Of a DNA stretch of 64,000 nt, positions 52,931-60,798 are shown piece by piece; within the stretch, counting starts at the first letter, position 1, and every line of letters begins with the position of its first letter. This DNA comes from Kocuria marina. Lineage in GTDB: Bacteria > Actinomycetota > Actinomycetes > Actinomycetales > Micrococcaceae. Both the position numbers and the translations under genes were made by a program. Location of the stretch: NCBI GenBank assembly GCA_014652975.1, contig BMZV01000001.1, positions 682,001 to 746,000 on the forward strand. Reading direction: 5' to 3'. Below the pieces are notes generated by a model that worked only from the letters and a program-made list of their open reading frames with translations, searched no databases and had not been told where the DNA came from.

Positions 52931-53953
52931 CTACTTGATGGAGGTACCCGCGGAACCGAGGTTCTGGCACGCCTCCACCACGCGGGCGGCCATGCCGGTC
53001 TCGGCCTCGGCGCCCCACACGCGGGGGTCGTACTTCTTCTTGTTGCCGACCTCGCCGTCGACCTTGAGGACGCCGTCGTAGTTGCTGAACATGAACCCGG
53101 CCACGGGGCGCGTGAACGCGTACTGGGTGTCGGTGTCCACGTTCATCTTGATCACGCCGTAGGACACCGCGTCCGCGATCTCCTGCGCGGTGGAACCGGA
53201 GCCGCCGTGGAACACGAGGTCGAACGGGCGGTCCTTGCCGATCTTGGCACCCACCTCGTCCTGGATCTGCTTGAGCAGTTCGGGGCGCAGGCGCACGTTG
53301 CCGGGCTTGTAGACGCCGTGGACGTTGCCGAAGGTCAGGGCGGTGATGTAGCGCCCCTTCTCGCCGGCGCCGAGCGCCTCGATGGTCTTCATGCCGTCCT
53401 CGACGGTCGTGTAGAGTGTGTCGTTGATCTCGCCGACGACGCCGTCCTCCTCGCCGCCCACGGCCCCGATCTCCACCTCGAGGATGATCTTGGCCTTGTG
53501 GGTGCGCTCCAGCAGTTCCTGGGCGATCTTGAGGTTCTCGTCCAGATCGATCGCGGAACCGTCCCACATGTGCGACTGGAAGATGGGGTCCTCACCGCGG
53601 GCCACGGCCTTCTCCGACTCGGCCAGCAGCGGCAGCACGAAGCCCTCGAGCTTGTCCTGGGGGCAGTGGTCGGTGTGCAGCGCGATGTTGACGTCGTAGT
53701 TCTTGGCGACCTCGCGGGCGAACGCCGCCATGGCCAGCGAACCCGTGACCATGTCCTTCACGGAGGAGCCGGACCAGTACGCCGCACCACCGGTGGACGC
53801 CTGGATGATGCCGTCCGAACCCGCCTCGGCGAAACCGCGGATCGCGGCGTTGAGGGTCTGGGAGGAGGTCACGTTGATGGCCGGGTAGGCGAAGCCCTTC
53901 TCCTTGGCCCGGTCGATCATCTCGGAGTAAACGTCAGGGGTTGCGATGGGCAT
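52931..53953 (-). CDS. fbaA: Class II fructose-bisphosphate aldolase
   Basis: Zinc-dependent aldolase of glycolysis and gluconeogenesis, 340 residues, class IIA. FAYPAINVTSSQTLNAAIRG begins the barrel, IALHTDHCPQDKLEGFVLP holds catalytic Asp and a zinc His, GAVGGEEDGVVG a further zinc Glu, and LVFHGGSGSTAQEI and KMNVDTDTQYAFTRPV the phosphate-binding loops. ATG at 53953 with AAGGAG. Complete; strong codon bias as expected for an abundant enzyme. Confidence 0.97.
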   Translation of the reverse strand: MPIATPDVYSEMIDRAKEKGFAYPAINVTSSQTLNAAIRGFAEAGSDGIIQASTGGAAYWSGSSVKDMVTGSLAMAAFAREVAKNYDVNIALHTDHCPQDKLEGFVLPLLAESEKAVARGEDPIFQSHMWDGSAIDLDENLKIAQELLERTHKAKIILEVEIGAVGGEEDGVVGEINDTLYTTVEDGMKTIEALGAGEKGRYITALTFGNVHGVYKPGNVRLRPELLKQIQDEVGAKIGKDRPFDLVFHGGSGSTAQEIADAVSYGVIKMNVDTDTQYAFTRPVAGFMFSNYDGVLKVDGEVGNKKKYDPRVWGAEAETGMAARVVEACQNLGSAGTSIK

Positions 53954-54176
53954 GAAACACTCCTTCTACTGGGTTCCCGATGCACGGCTGGACCGTGGCC
54001 TGAGGCCTGTTTCCAGTCTAGGTGACGGGTCTGCTCGTGACCCGGGACGGCACCGCAAAATTGCGGCCCGATCGGCTCAGAGCCGCGCCGTGGTCACGCC
54101 GCCGTGACCACGTGCGGACCCACGGGTGACCTCCTCGGTGGGTGCGCGGCGCCCGGGGGTCGTTGCCCCGTGGCGA

Positions 54177-55556
54177 TCACAGCCGCCAGCATGAGCTGGT
54201 CTGCGGGATGCCATTGAACCGTGCGTCCAGGTAGACGAGCATCGAGGGAATGCCTTCCAGGGAGGCACCCACATGGGTGGGCGTAGCGAGCGTCTGCATG
54301 GAGACGTTCACCCCGGAGGCGCACCATTTCTGGGCGAGCCGTCGGCCCGACTGGTAGGGCACGACGTCGTCCGCCACGGTGTGGGCGATGCGCACCGGGA
54401 CACGAGGGTGGCGGCCCGCGGCACCGATGGTCTGCTCCTCCAGGTACGCCTTCAGAGCGGGGTCCCCGAGCAGCTGGGAGAAGGAGCGCCCGTCAGCCGT
54501 GAGCTTCTCGGACGGCACCAGGGCGTCGGCGAGGACGGTGCCCACCAGGCAGCTGTCCTGGGCCTTGTCATAGCGCCTCTGCCCTTCAGCATTGAGTCTG
54601 TCCCGAACCGCCACCCCGGAGTCCTCGGCCGCCCCCATCACGTAGAAGGACAGGCCGGAGAAGAGAGAGGAGTCGATGTGCTGACCCGTGAGTGTGAGGT
54701 CCGCGGGCGGCGCACCCACCCAGGCACTCTTGAGCTGCACCTCCGGGGCGTACTCAGGGGCGCTCTCCGCGGCTGCAGCCGTGGCACCGCCGCCCTGCGA
54801 GTATCCCACGGCGGCCACGGGGGTCTTAGCGTCCACTCCCTCCATGCCGAGCTGCTGCGCACCGCGCACGGCATCGAGCACGGCGTGAGCCTGGTCCACA
54901 CGGTTCATGTAGGTGTGGGCGCCGTCAGTGCCCAGACCGATGTAGTCCGGGGCCACCACGTTGTAGCCAGCATTGATCAGGCCGGCCAGGCTGAGGCCTT
55001 CGGAGTTCGTGCCCAAGGCCATCTGACGGGACGGCGCGCACGAGTCGCCCATACCCTGGGTACCCGAGGACAGCACCACGAGCGGCCGTGGGCCGGGCTT
55101 GCGCCACGCAGCCTTGGACTGCAGCACGGTGCCCGTGGTGGCCACGGCCTGGTTCTTGCTGTTGGTGGTCCTGTACATGATGCGCGTGGCGGACGCATTG
55201 GGCTTGATGAGCTTGACGGGGTCCAGGTAGAACGTGGACGGCTCCGAACGCACCACGCCCCCGTTGGCGGCAGGCAGCTGCGCCGGGGTGCTGTAGAAGT
55301 CCGTGTCCGTGGAGCTGCGGAGCTTCTTCAGCGCATCCTCGCGAGCAAGATCATCGCGGGTCAGCCCCTGCTCCTGGAGCTTCTGGTCCTGCTCGCTACG
55401 CGGCAGCTCGGAGAAACCGCCATCCGGTGCGGAGCCTGCTGCGCTCTGCGCATTCGCGGGCTGCAGTCCAGCAAGCAGCAGCCCAACGCCCAGGGCGAGG
55501 GCACCCGCAGAACGCCGCAAGGACGATGGTCGAGTGGTCGAGGCAGCCATGAGCAT
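54177..55556 (-). CDS. Secreted lipase (LIP family alpha/beta hydrolase)
   Basis: A 459-residue exported hydrolase. The signal peptide (about residues 1-37) ends ...LLLAGLQPANAQS. The secretory-lipase fold shows VLSSGTQGMGDSCAPS, YNVVAPDYIGLGTDG, the nucleophile motif AVGYSQGGGATAAA (GxSxG), the acid region HTVADDVVPYQSGRRLA and the His in LATPTHVGASLEGIPSML. Cysteines near 335, 410 and the C terminus could form disulfides outside the cell. The start at 55556 is chosen because AAAGG is 5 bp upstream; an ATG two codons later is possible. Likely acts on esters or triglycerides. Confidence 0.87.
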   Translation of the reverse strand: MLMAASTTRPSSLRRSAGALALGVGLLLAGLQPANAQSAAGSAPDGGFSELPRSEQDQKLQEQGLTRDDLAREDALKKLRSSTDTDFYSTPAQLPAANGGVVRSEPSTFYLDPVKLIKPNASATRIMYRTTNSKNQAVATTGTVLQSKAAWRKPGPRPLVVLSSGTQGMGDSCAPSRQMALGTNSEGLSLAGLINAGYNVVAPDYIGLGTDGAHTYMNRVDQAHAVLDAVRGAQQLGMEGVDAKTPVAAVGYSQGGGATAAAAESAPEYAPEVQLKSAWVGAPPADLTLTGQHIDSSLFSGLSFYVMGAAEDSGVAVRDRLNAEGQRRYDKAQDSCLVGTVLADALVPSEKLTADGRSFSQLLGDPALKAYLEEQTIGAAGRHPRVPVRIAHTVADDVVPYQSGRRLAQKWCASGVNVSMQTLATPTHVGASLEGIPSMLVYLDARFNGIPQTSSCWRL

Positions 55557-55635
55557 GCGAACCTTTCATCATGTGATTCAATTCACATGACCCTACGGTA
55601 ACTTCTGCCTCCTGGCTATGGTCGGCCGGCCTTTT

Positions 55636-56328
55636 TCACGCTCCCGCGCCCTTCGTGACCTCGGACGAGGGCGCAGGACGCTGCTCGAACACGTGGCGGC
55701 GGATCCATGCATGCATGGTCACGGCGGCGGCCGCTCCGGCGTTGATGGAGCGGGTGGAGCCGAACTGCTCGATGGCCAGCACCGCGTCCGCCTCCGCGAC
55801 GAGCTCCTCGGAGACCCCCGGGCCCTCCTGACCGAACACCAGGACGCAGCGTTCGGGCAGCTCGAACGTCTCGAGCAGCTGGGAACCGGGGACGTTGTCG
55901 ATCGCGAGCACCGCGAGTCCCTCGCCGCGTGCCCAGGCCGTGAACTCCGCGACACTCGCGTGGTGGCGCACGTGCTGGTAGCGGTCCGTGACCATGGCTC
56001 CGCGGCGGTTCCAGCGGCGTCGCCCGATGATGTGCACCTCACGAGCCAGGAACGCGTTGGCGGTGCGCACCACGGAGCCGATGTTGAAGTCGTGCTCCCA
56101 GTTCTCCACCGCCACGTGGAAGGCGTGGCGCCTGGAGTCCAGGTCCGCGATGATCGCGTCCATGCGCCAGTAGCGGTACTGGTCCGCAACGTTGCGGCGG
56201 TCGCCCTCGCGCAGCAGCTCGGGGTCCCAGCGCTCGCCGGCGGGCCACTCGCCCTGCCAGGGGCCCACGCCGACGACGCGGGGCGCAGCGTCGTCCTGCC
56301 GAGACCCGGACGCGTCCGGCTCAGTCAA
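55636..56328 (-). CDS. TrmH/SpoU-family RNA 2'-O-methyltransferase
   Basis: A SPOUT methyltransferase of about 230 residues, acting on rRNA or tRNA. Motif 1 NIGSVVRTANAFLAREVHIIG, motif 2 CVLVFGQEGPGVSEEL and motif 3 FGSTRSINAGAAAAVTMHAWI form the knotted SAM site. The frame opens at a TTG at 56328 that overlaps the pyrE stop. The first 17 residues include Gln-Asp-Asp-Ala-Ala-Pro, a variant of the 11-mer peptide, formed by an imperfect hairpin (GACGACGC/GCGTCGTC near 56271-56295). A later internal start cannot be excluded. Adjacent pyrE is on the same transcript. Confidence 0.87.
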   Translation of the reverse strand: MTEPDASGSRQDDAAPRVVGVGPWQGEWPAGERWDPELLREGDRRNVADQYRYWRMDAIIADLDSRRHAFHVAVENWEHDFNIGSVVRTANAFLAREVHIIGRRRWNRRGAMVTDRYQHVRHHASVAEFTAWARGEGLAVLAIDNVPGSQLLETFELPERCVLVFGQEGPGVSEELVAEADAVLAIEQFGSTRSINAGAAAAVTMHAWIRRHVFEQRPAPSSEVTKGAGA

Positions 56329-56902
56329 GCCCGAGCTCGTCCTTGGAGTAGGCGTACAGGCACGGGACGCCCGCGGTCTCCTCGATGCGCTCCTTGGCGC
56401 CGGTGCGGCGGTCCACGATCACGGCAACGGCCACGACGTTCGCGCCCGCCTTCTGCAGCGCCTCCACGGCGGTCAGGGCGGAACCGCCGGTGGTGGAGGT
56501 GTCCTCCACGACCACCACGTTGCGGCCCACCACGCTGGGGCCCTCCACCTGACGCCCCATGCCGTAGGACTTCTGAGCCTTGCGCACCACAAAGGTGTCG
56601 ACGGCGCGGCCCTGGTCCCCGGCCGTGCGCATGATCGCGTGGCCCACCGGGTCCGCGCCCATGGTGAGCCCACCGGCGGCGTCGAACGCGATCCCGGCCT
56701 CGTCCAGCAGACCGAGCATGACCTGACCCACGTACCGGGAAGCCTCGTGGTGCAGGGTCACGCGGCGCAGGTCCACGTAGTAGTCCGCTTCGATGCCGCT
56801 GGCCAGCGTGACCTTGCCCCGCACCACGGCGAGGCCCTTGATCAGTTCGCGCAGGCGCTCACGGGCGGTGGCCAGGTCCACGGGAGAGAAGTCGGTGCTC
56901 AT
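56321..56902 (-). CDS. pyrE: Orotate phosphoribosyltransferase
   Basis: Makes orotidine monophosphate from orotate and PRPP in pyrimidine synthesis; 193 residues. VVRGKVTLASGIEADYYVDL is the N-terminal orotate-site stretch, and NVVVVEDTSTTGGSALTAVEAL is the PRPP-binding motif. ATG at 56902, 30 bp downstream of tdk, on the same strand, giving a pyrimidine pair followed by the RNA methyltransferase gene. Confidence 0.95.
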   Translation of the reverse strand: MSTDFSPVDLATARERLRELIKGLAVVRGKVTLASGIEADYYVDLRRVTLHHEASRYVGQVMLGLLDEAGIAFDAAGGLTMGADPVGHAIMRTAGDQGRAVDTFVVRKAQKSYGMGRQVEGPSVVGRNVVVVEDTSTTGGSALTAVEALQKAGANVVAVAVIVDRRTGAKERIEETAGVPCLYAYSKDELGLD

Positions 56903-56932
56903 ACGGGCAGTTTACGTGTCGGGGCTAACCCC

Positions 56933-57556
56933 TCAGCCCAGCCTGCCGCCGGATTCTCGCAGGTAGCACGCCGCGCACAGGGACTCGTAGGTGACGGCCA
57001 CGCCGTCGATGGCCACCTGGTCCCCCTCGAACACGAAGTCGTCGCCCACCCTCCGCGTGTTGAACAGGGCCTTGCGTCCGCAGCGGCAGATGGTCTTGAG
57101 CTCCTCCAGGGTGTGGGCGAGCTCCATGAGCCGCTCGGAGCCGGGGAAGGAACGGGTACGGAAGTCGGTGCGGATGCCGTAGGCCATCACGGGCACGTCC
57201 AGCAGCACGGCGATCCGTAGCAGGTCGTCCACCTGCCCGGTCTCCAGGAACTGCGCCTCGTCCACCAGCAGGCACGCCACGGGCTGGGCGTCCACATGCT
57301 CGAGCAGGGCCTCCGGGTCATCGCCGGTGGAGTGGCGCTTGAACAGGCCCATGGCGCTCTCGCCGGGCTGGATCAGGAAGTCCACCGTGCGGGTGACACC
57401 CAGCCGGGAGAGGATCTGGTCCTCGCCCTTGGTGTCCACGTGGGGTTTGGCGAGCAGCACGCGCTGCCCGCGCTCCTCGTAGTTGTAGGCGGCCTGGAGC
57501 AGCGCCGTGGATTTCCCGGAGTTCATCGCGCCGTAGCGGAAGTAGAGCTTGGCCAC
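56933..57556 (-). CDS. tdk: Thymidine kinase (type II)
   Basis: Salvages thymidine to dTMP with ATP; 207 residues. The P-loop is GAMNSGKSTALLQAAYNY, VACLLVDEAQFLETGQV is the catalytic block, and zinc cysteines lie in ICRCGRKA and SLCAACYL. The lasso-loop segment VAVTYESLC is present. GTG start at 57556. It leads the tdk-pyrE-trmH run. Confidence 0.95.
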   Translation of the reverse strand: MAKLYFRYGAMNSGKSTALLQAAYNYEERGQRVLLAKPHVDTKGEDQILSRLGVTRTVDFLIQPGESAMGLFKRHSTGDDPEALLEHVDAQPVACLLVDEAQFLETGQVDDLLRIAVLLDVPVMAYGIRTDFRTRSFPGSERLMELAHTLEELKTICRCGRKALFNTRRVGDDFVFEGDQVAIDGVAVTYESLCAACYLRESGGRLG

Positions 57557-57562
57557 GGTCGG

Positions 57563-58192
57563 TCAGTCTATCGCCGCCCGCAGCCACGCCTTCGACGGGC
57601 GCGGCCAGCGCTGCACGCGGCCGTCCTCGGGGGTCGCCTCGACCGCGTACTCGATCTCACCCGAGGCCGGGCCTGCGGCAAGTGGGCCGTGTACTCGCCG
57701 TTCAGTGCGGTCTCCCGCATGGGCGTGCGGGAGCTTCTCGAACGGCAGACCCAGCGTCCGGGCGAGCGCGGGCTGGGCACGCTGGTCCACGGGCTCGGAC
57801 TCGAGCGCGGCGAGGGGCTCGCGGCCTGCAGTCTCCAGGGGCGCGCCCGGCTCGTGGGCAGTGAACGGCGTGGCGTAAACGTACCGCGGGCCCACGCACC
57901 ACAGCTGACCATGCTCGTCCATCACGGGGTGCGGGCCCCAGTCGCGCACCCACACGGCGTCGTCGCCCTGCGGCGCATGGACGAACGTGACCCGGTCCGG
58001 GGAGACGCCCTGGGACGCGAACCACGCGGCGGCGTCGGTCTCCGAGGCGGCGCCCGTGACGAGGACCCACAGGTGTGCGTCCAGCGCGGGGTCCCGCAAC
58101 AGGGCACCCAGCAACGCCGCGGGCCAGGTGACGAAGGCCCCGAGCGCGGGCTCCCACTCGGCGACAAGTCGTTTCTTCCCAGGGTCCACCAT
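57563..58192 (-). pseudogene. Peptidyl-arginine/agmatine deiminase-family protein, truncated
   Basis: The first about 155 residues match the Porphyromonas-type arginine deiminase/agmatine deiminase family: KRLVAEWEPALGAFVTWP at the start and VHAPQGDDAVWVRDWGPHPV with the catalytic-site WxRDxGP. The family normally has 330-370 residues; here only 209 follow the ATG at 58192. After LGLPFEKLPHA the expected GGN and catalytic His/Cys regions are replaced by an unrelated Arg/Glu-rich end. So the catalytic cysteine is missing. A deletion fusing the N-terminal half to unrelated DNA is likely; the protein is probably inactive. Confidence 0.65.
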
Positions 58193-58234
58193 TCCACGCC
58201 CAGGGGGTGCTGCGGCTCACCCTGCGGAGCGGGT

Positions 58235-58433
58235 CAGGCCGCGCACCCCTGGTCCCTGGCCTCAGCGCTCCTGCACGCGCCCGGTAGAGGCACGACGACG
58301 CCGCCCCACGGCCATAGGCCATAGGCCATAGGACCAGGAAGACGGCCACACCGCGCGAGTTGGCCCAGGCCACCCACGTGAGGCCGCCGTAGGCGCCGTG
58401 CAGCGCGGCGACGACGATCGCCTCGACCACCAT
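58235..58433 (-). pseudogene. Possible membrane-protein remnant with heptamer repeat
   Basis: A minus-strand frame from an ATG at 58433 reads VVEAIVVAALHGAYGGLTWVA then VAVFLVLWPMAYG, two hydrophobic stretches, before turning into Arg-rich nonsense. A 7-bp unit GGCCATA is repeated three times at 58311-58331, within the second hydrophobic stretch, and an 11-mer copy (58294-58304) follows. I do not recognise the family. It may be a remnant of a small membrane protein or only chance. Confidence 0.3.
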
Positions 58434-58625
58434 GACCCCCGGCGGGGCGAGACGGCCTGCATCAGGTAGCCGCGGTCCTGATCTCCTCGGTGGAGGACTG
58501 GACGCCATGGCGCACGTGCTGCGGCGGGGGTTGAGGGTGGCCGCCGGCACCCAGGGGCCGGTCCGGAATGACAGACCTTGCTGCGGCATGGAATAAGGTC
58601 CCCGCCCGGGGCTGTTGAGACAGAC

Positions 58626-59555
58626 ATGACCACAATGAAGGCGCAGACATATCAGCAGTACGGCGACACCTCCGTACTGGAGCTCACCGACCAGCCCATG
58701 CCCAAGGTGGGCCCCGGTGAGGTCCTGGTGAAGGTGAAGGCCGCGGGCATCAACCCGGTGGACTGGAAGGTCATGTCGGGCGGGCTGGATCCCATGATGA
58801 CCGTCCAGTTCCCGGCGGCCCCCGGCTGGGACGTCGCGGGCGTCGTCGTGGGCAAGGGCTTCGACACCCCCAGCGTCTCCGAGGGCGATGAGGTGATCGC
58901 CTACGCCCGCAAGGACTGGATCCACGGCGGCACGTTTGCCCAGTACGTCTCCGTCCCCGTGCGCGCACTCGCCCCCAAGCCGAAGAGTCTTTCCTGGGAA
59001 CAGGCCGGAGGGCTGCCGCTCGCGGGACTCACCGCGTACCAGGTGCTCACCCGACTGGGTCTCGCGGAGGGCAAGACCGTGCTGATCCACGCGGCCTCCG
59101 GTGGTGTGGGGAGCATGGGCGTGCAGATCGCCAAGGCGTTCGGCGCGCGGGTGATCGGCACCGCATCGACCAAGAACCACGACTACGTGCGTGAGCTCGG
59201 CGCGGAGCCCGTGGAGTACGGGGACGGTCTCGTGGAGCGCGTCAAGGAGCTTGCCCCGAACGGTGTGGACATCGTCGTGGACTTCGTGGGCGGCGTGGTG
59301 GAGGACTCCGTCGCCGTGCTCGCGGACGGCGGCCAGCACGCCTCCATCGCGGACCCCGAGGTGGAGGAGCACGGCGGGAGCTACATGTGGGTCTCTCCGG
59401 ACGCAGAGCAGCTCACCGAGCTCGGTCGCCTGGCCGACGACGGGAAGCTCACCGTCCGCGTGGACCGCACCTTCCCGCTCTCACAGCTGCCGGACGCATT
59501 CACCGCCAGCCAGGAGGGCCACGCCGTGGGCAAGATCGTGCTCACGGTCGACTGA
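58626..59555 (+). CDS. NADP-dependent quinone oxidoreductase-like protein (MDR family)
   Basis: A 309-residue zinc-free medium-chain reductase. KAQTYQQYGDTSVLELTDQPMP begins it, PAAPGWDVAGVVVGKGFDT follows, and VLIHAASGGVGSMGVQIAKAFGARVIG is the NADP-binding fold. SQEGHAVGKIVLTVD is the usual end. No structural zinc cysteines are present, so it belongs to the quinone oxidoreductase/zeta-crystallin branch. ATG at 58626. It stands alone, with a strong hairpin about 100 bp downstream. Physiological substrate unknown. Confidence 0.88.
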   Translation: MTTMKAQTYQQYGDTSVLELTDQPMPKVGPGEVLVKVKAAGINPVDWKVMSGGLDPMMTVQFPAAPGWDVAGVVVGKGFDTPSVSEGDEVIAYARKDWIHGGTFAQYVSVPVRALAPKPKSLSWEQAGGLPLAGLTAYQVLTRLGLAEGKTVLIHAASGGVGSMGVQIAKAFGARVIGTASTKNHDYVRELGAEPVEYGDGLVERVKELAPNGVDIVVDFVGGVVEDSVAVLADGGQHASIADPEVEEHGGSYMWVSPDAEQLTELGRLADDGKLTVRVDRTFPLSQLPDAFTASQEGHAVGKIVLTVD

Positions 59556-59648
59556 TCCGCGGAACGCCCCGGGGGCGTCTCGACCTCAGCGGGGCGACTC
59601 CCGGGGCCTTTCGCGCAGGCCGGGGCCACGGAGCTCTGACCACATCAC

Positions 59649-59689
59649 GACGATGCCTCGTCACGGGTGGACCGTGACGAGGCATCGTC
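59649..59689. terminator. Bidirectional terminator
   Basis: An 18-bp perfect stem: GACGATGCCTCGTCACGG pairs with CCGTGACGAGGCATCGTC around GTGGA. It lies between the convergent oxidoreductase and SDR genes. Confidence 0.85.
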
Positions 59690-59761
59690 ATGTGCGGGGC
59701 CGTGCGGTGTCGTCGCCCGTGGCTGCGTGGCCGGGACGGGACAGGCGCGCGGCAGCGAGGA

Positions 59762-60520
59762 TCAGCGCGGCGCCATGCGCAGTGCGCCGTCCATGCGGAT
59801 GGTCTCCCCGTTGAGGTACTCGTGCTCCACGATCATCCCCGCGAGCTGGGCGTACTCGTCCGGGCGGGCCAGGCGGCGCGGGAAGGGGACGGACTCCGCC
59901 AGGGCGCTGCGGAACTCCTCGCTCACCCGGCCGAGCATGGGGGTGTCCACGATCCCGGGGGCGATCGTCATCACGCGCACCCCGCGGGAGGACAGGTCAC
60001 GCGCCGCGGCGATCGTCATCGAATGCACACCGCCCTTGGACGCGGCGTACGCGGCCTGGCCGATCTGTCCCTCGAAGGCAGCCACGGAGGCGGTGTTGAT
60101 GATGACGCCGCGTTGACCGGCCTCGTCCACGGGGTCCTGCGCGGTCATGACCTCCGCGGCGAGCGCGAGGACCGTGAACGTGCCCACCAGGTTGATCCGC
60201 ACCACGCGCTCGAACAACGCGATGTCGTGTACGCCGTTCTTGCCCACCACGCGCGCGGAGGTCCCGATGCCCGCGCAGTTGACCACGGTGCGCAGCGGCG
60301 CCACGTCCGCGGCGGTGGCCACGGCGACCCGCACCTGCTCCTCGTCGGTGACGTCCGCGGACACGTACTGCACGCCATCGACCGGCGTGGCGGCGTGCAC
60401 GACCTGCGGCAGATCCAGGCCGATCACGCGCGCCCCACGCGCCACGAGTTCCGCGGCCGTGGCCGCCCCCAGCCCGGAGGCCGCCCCCGTGACGACCGCC
60501 GTCGAGTCCCTGATGTCCAT
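59762..60520 (-). CDS. Short-chain dehydrogenase, 3-hydroxyacyl-CoA dehydrogenase type II-like
   Basis: A 252-residue SDR. STAVVTGAASGLGAATAAELV is the nucleotide-binding motif, NCAGIG and VIINTASVAAFEG carry Asn and Ser, and YAASKGGVHSMT the Tyr-Lys pair. The C terminus YLNGETIRMDGALRMAPR matches type II 3-hydroxyacyl-CoA dehydrogenases (HSD10-like), which act on short or branched acyl-CoAs. It diverges from the acyl-CoA synthetase at 60.8 kb, so a shared role in acyl-CoA metabolism is plausible. ATG at 60520. Confidence 0.88.
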   Translation of the reverse strand: MDIRDSTAVVTGAASGLGAATAAELVARGARVIGLDLPQVVHAATPVDGVQYVSADVTDEEQVRVAVATAADVAPLRTVVNCAGIGTSARVVGKNGVHDIALFERVVRINLVGTFTVLALAAEVMTAQDPVDEAGQRGVIINTASVAAFEGQIGQAAYAASKGGVHSMTIAAARDLSSRGVRVMTIAPGIVDTPMLGRVSEEFRSALAESVPFPRRLARPDEYAQLAGMIVEHEYLNGETIRMDGALRMAPR

Positions 60521-60798
60521 GTCCGCTCCGTTCCCCGCCTCGTGGGCGGTCCAGCACGCTGTTGATGACGCCGTTCGTCGCTTTCTCCGCCCGATCGTAC
60601 GGCTCCGGTGCGCGCAGGTCGACGGGCCCCATGAGCCGGCAAGCCCCGGTCAGCGCGCGACCAGCGACGACGCCCCGGTGCGGTGCAGTAAATTTGAGGA
60701 ACCAGCCACCCCCGGTTCGAGGCGCGAGCACCACCGGCGCGCCGGGCCGCCCTCCCGTGGACGGGCCGGGGATCCGCACACGTCGCAGCGAGGATCCC

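Noticed and set aside
57702-59372. 556-codon minus-strand frame spanning the oxidoreductase and deiminase genes
   Set aside because: It overlaps well-supported genes on both strands and reads as low-complexity Arg/Gly/Pro sequence. Only the short hydrophobic part near 58.3 kb was kept, as a low-confidence remnant.
60710-60725. GGTTCGAGGC resembling a tRNA T-loop
   Set aside because: No acceptor stem, anticodon loop or D-loop could be built around it. No tRNA was found anywhere in the window.
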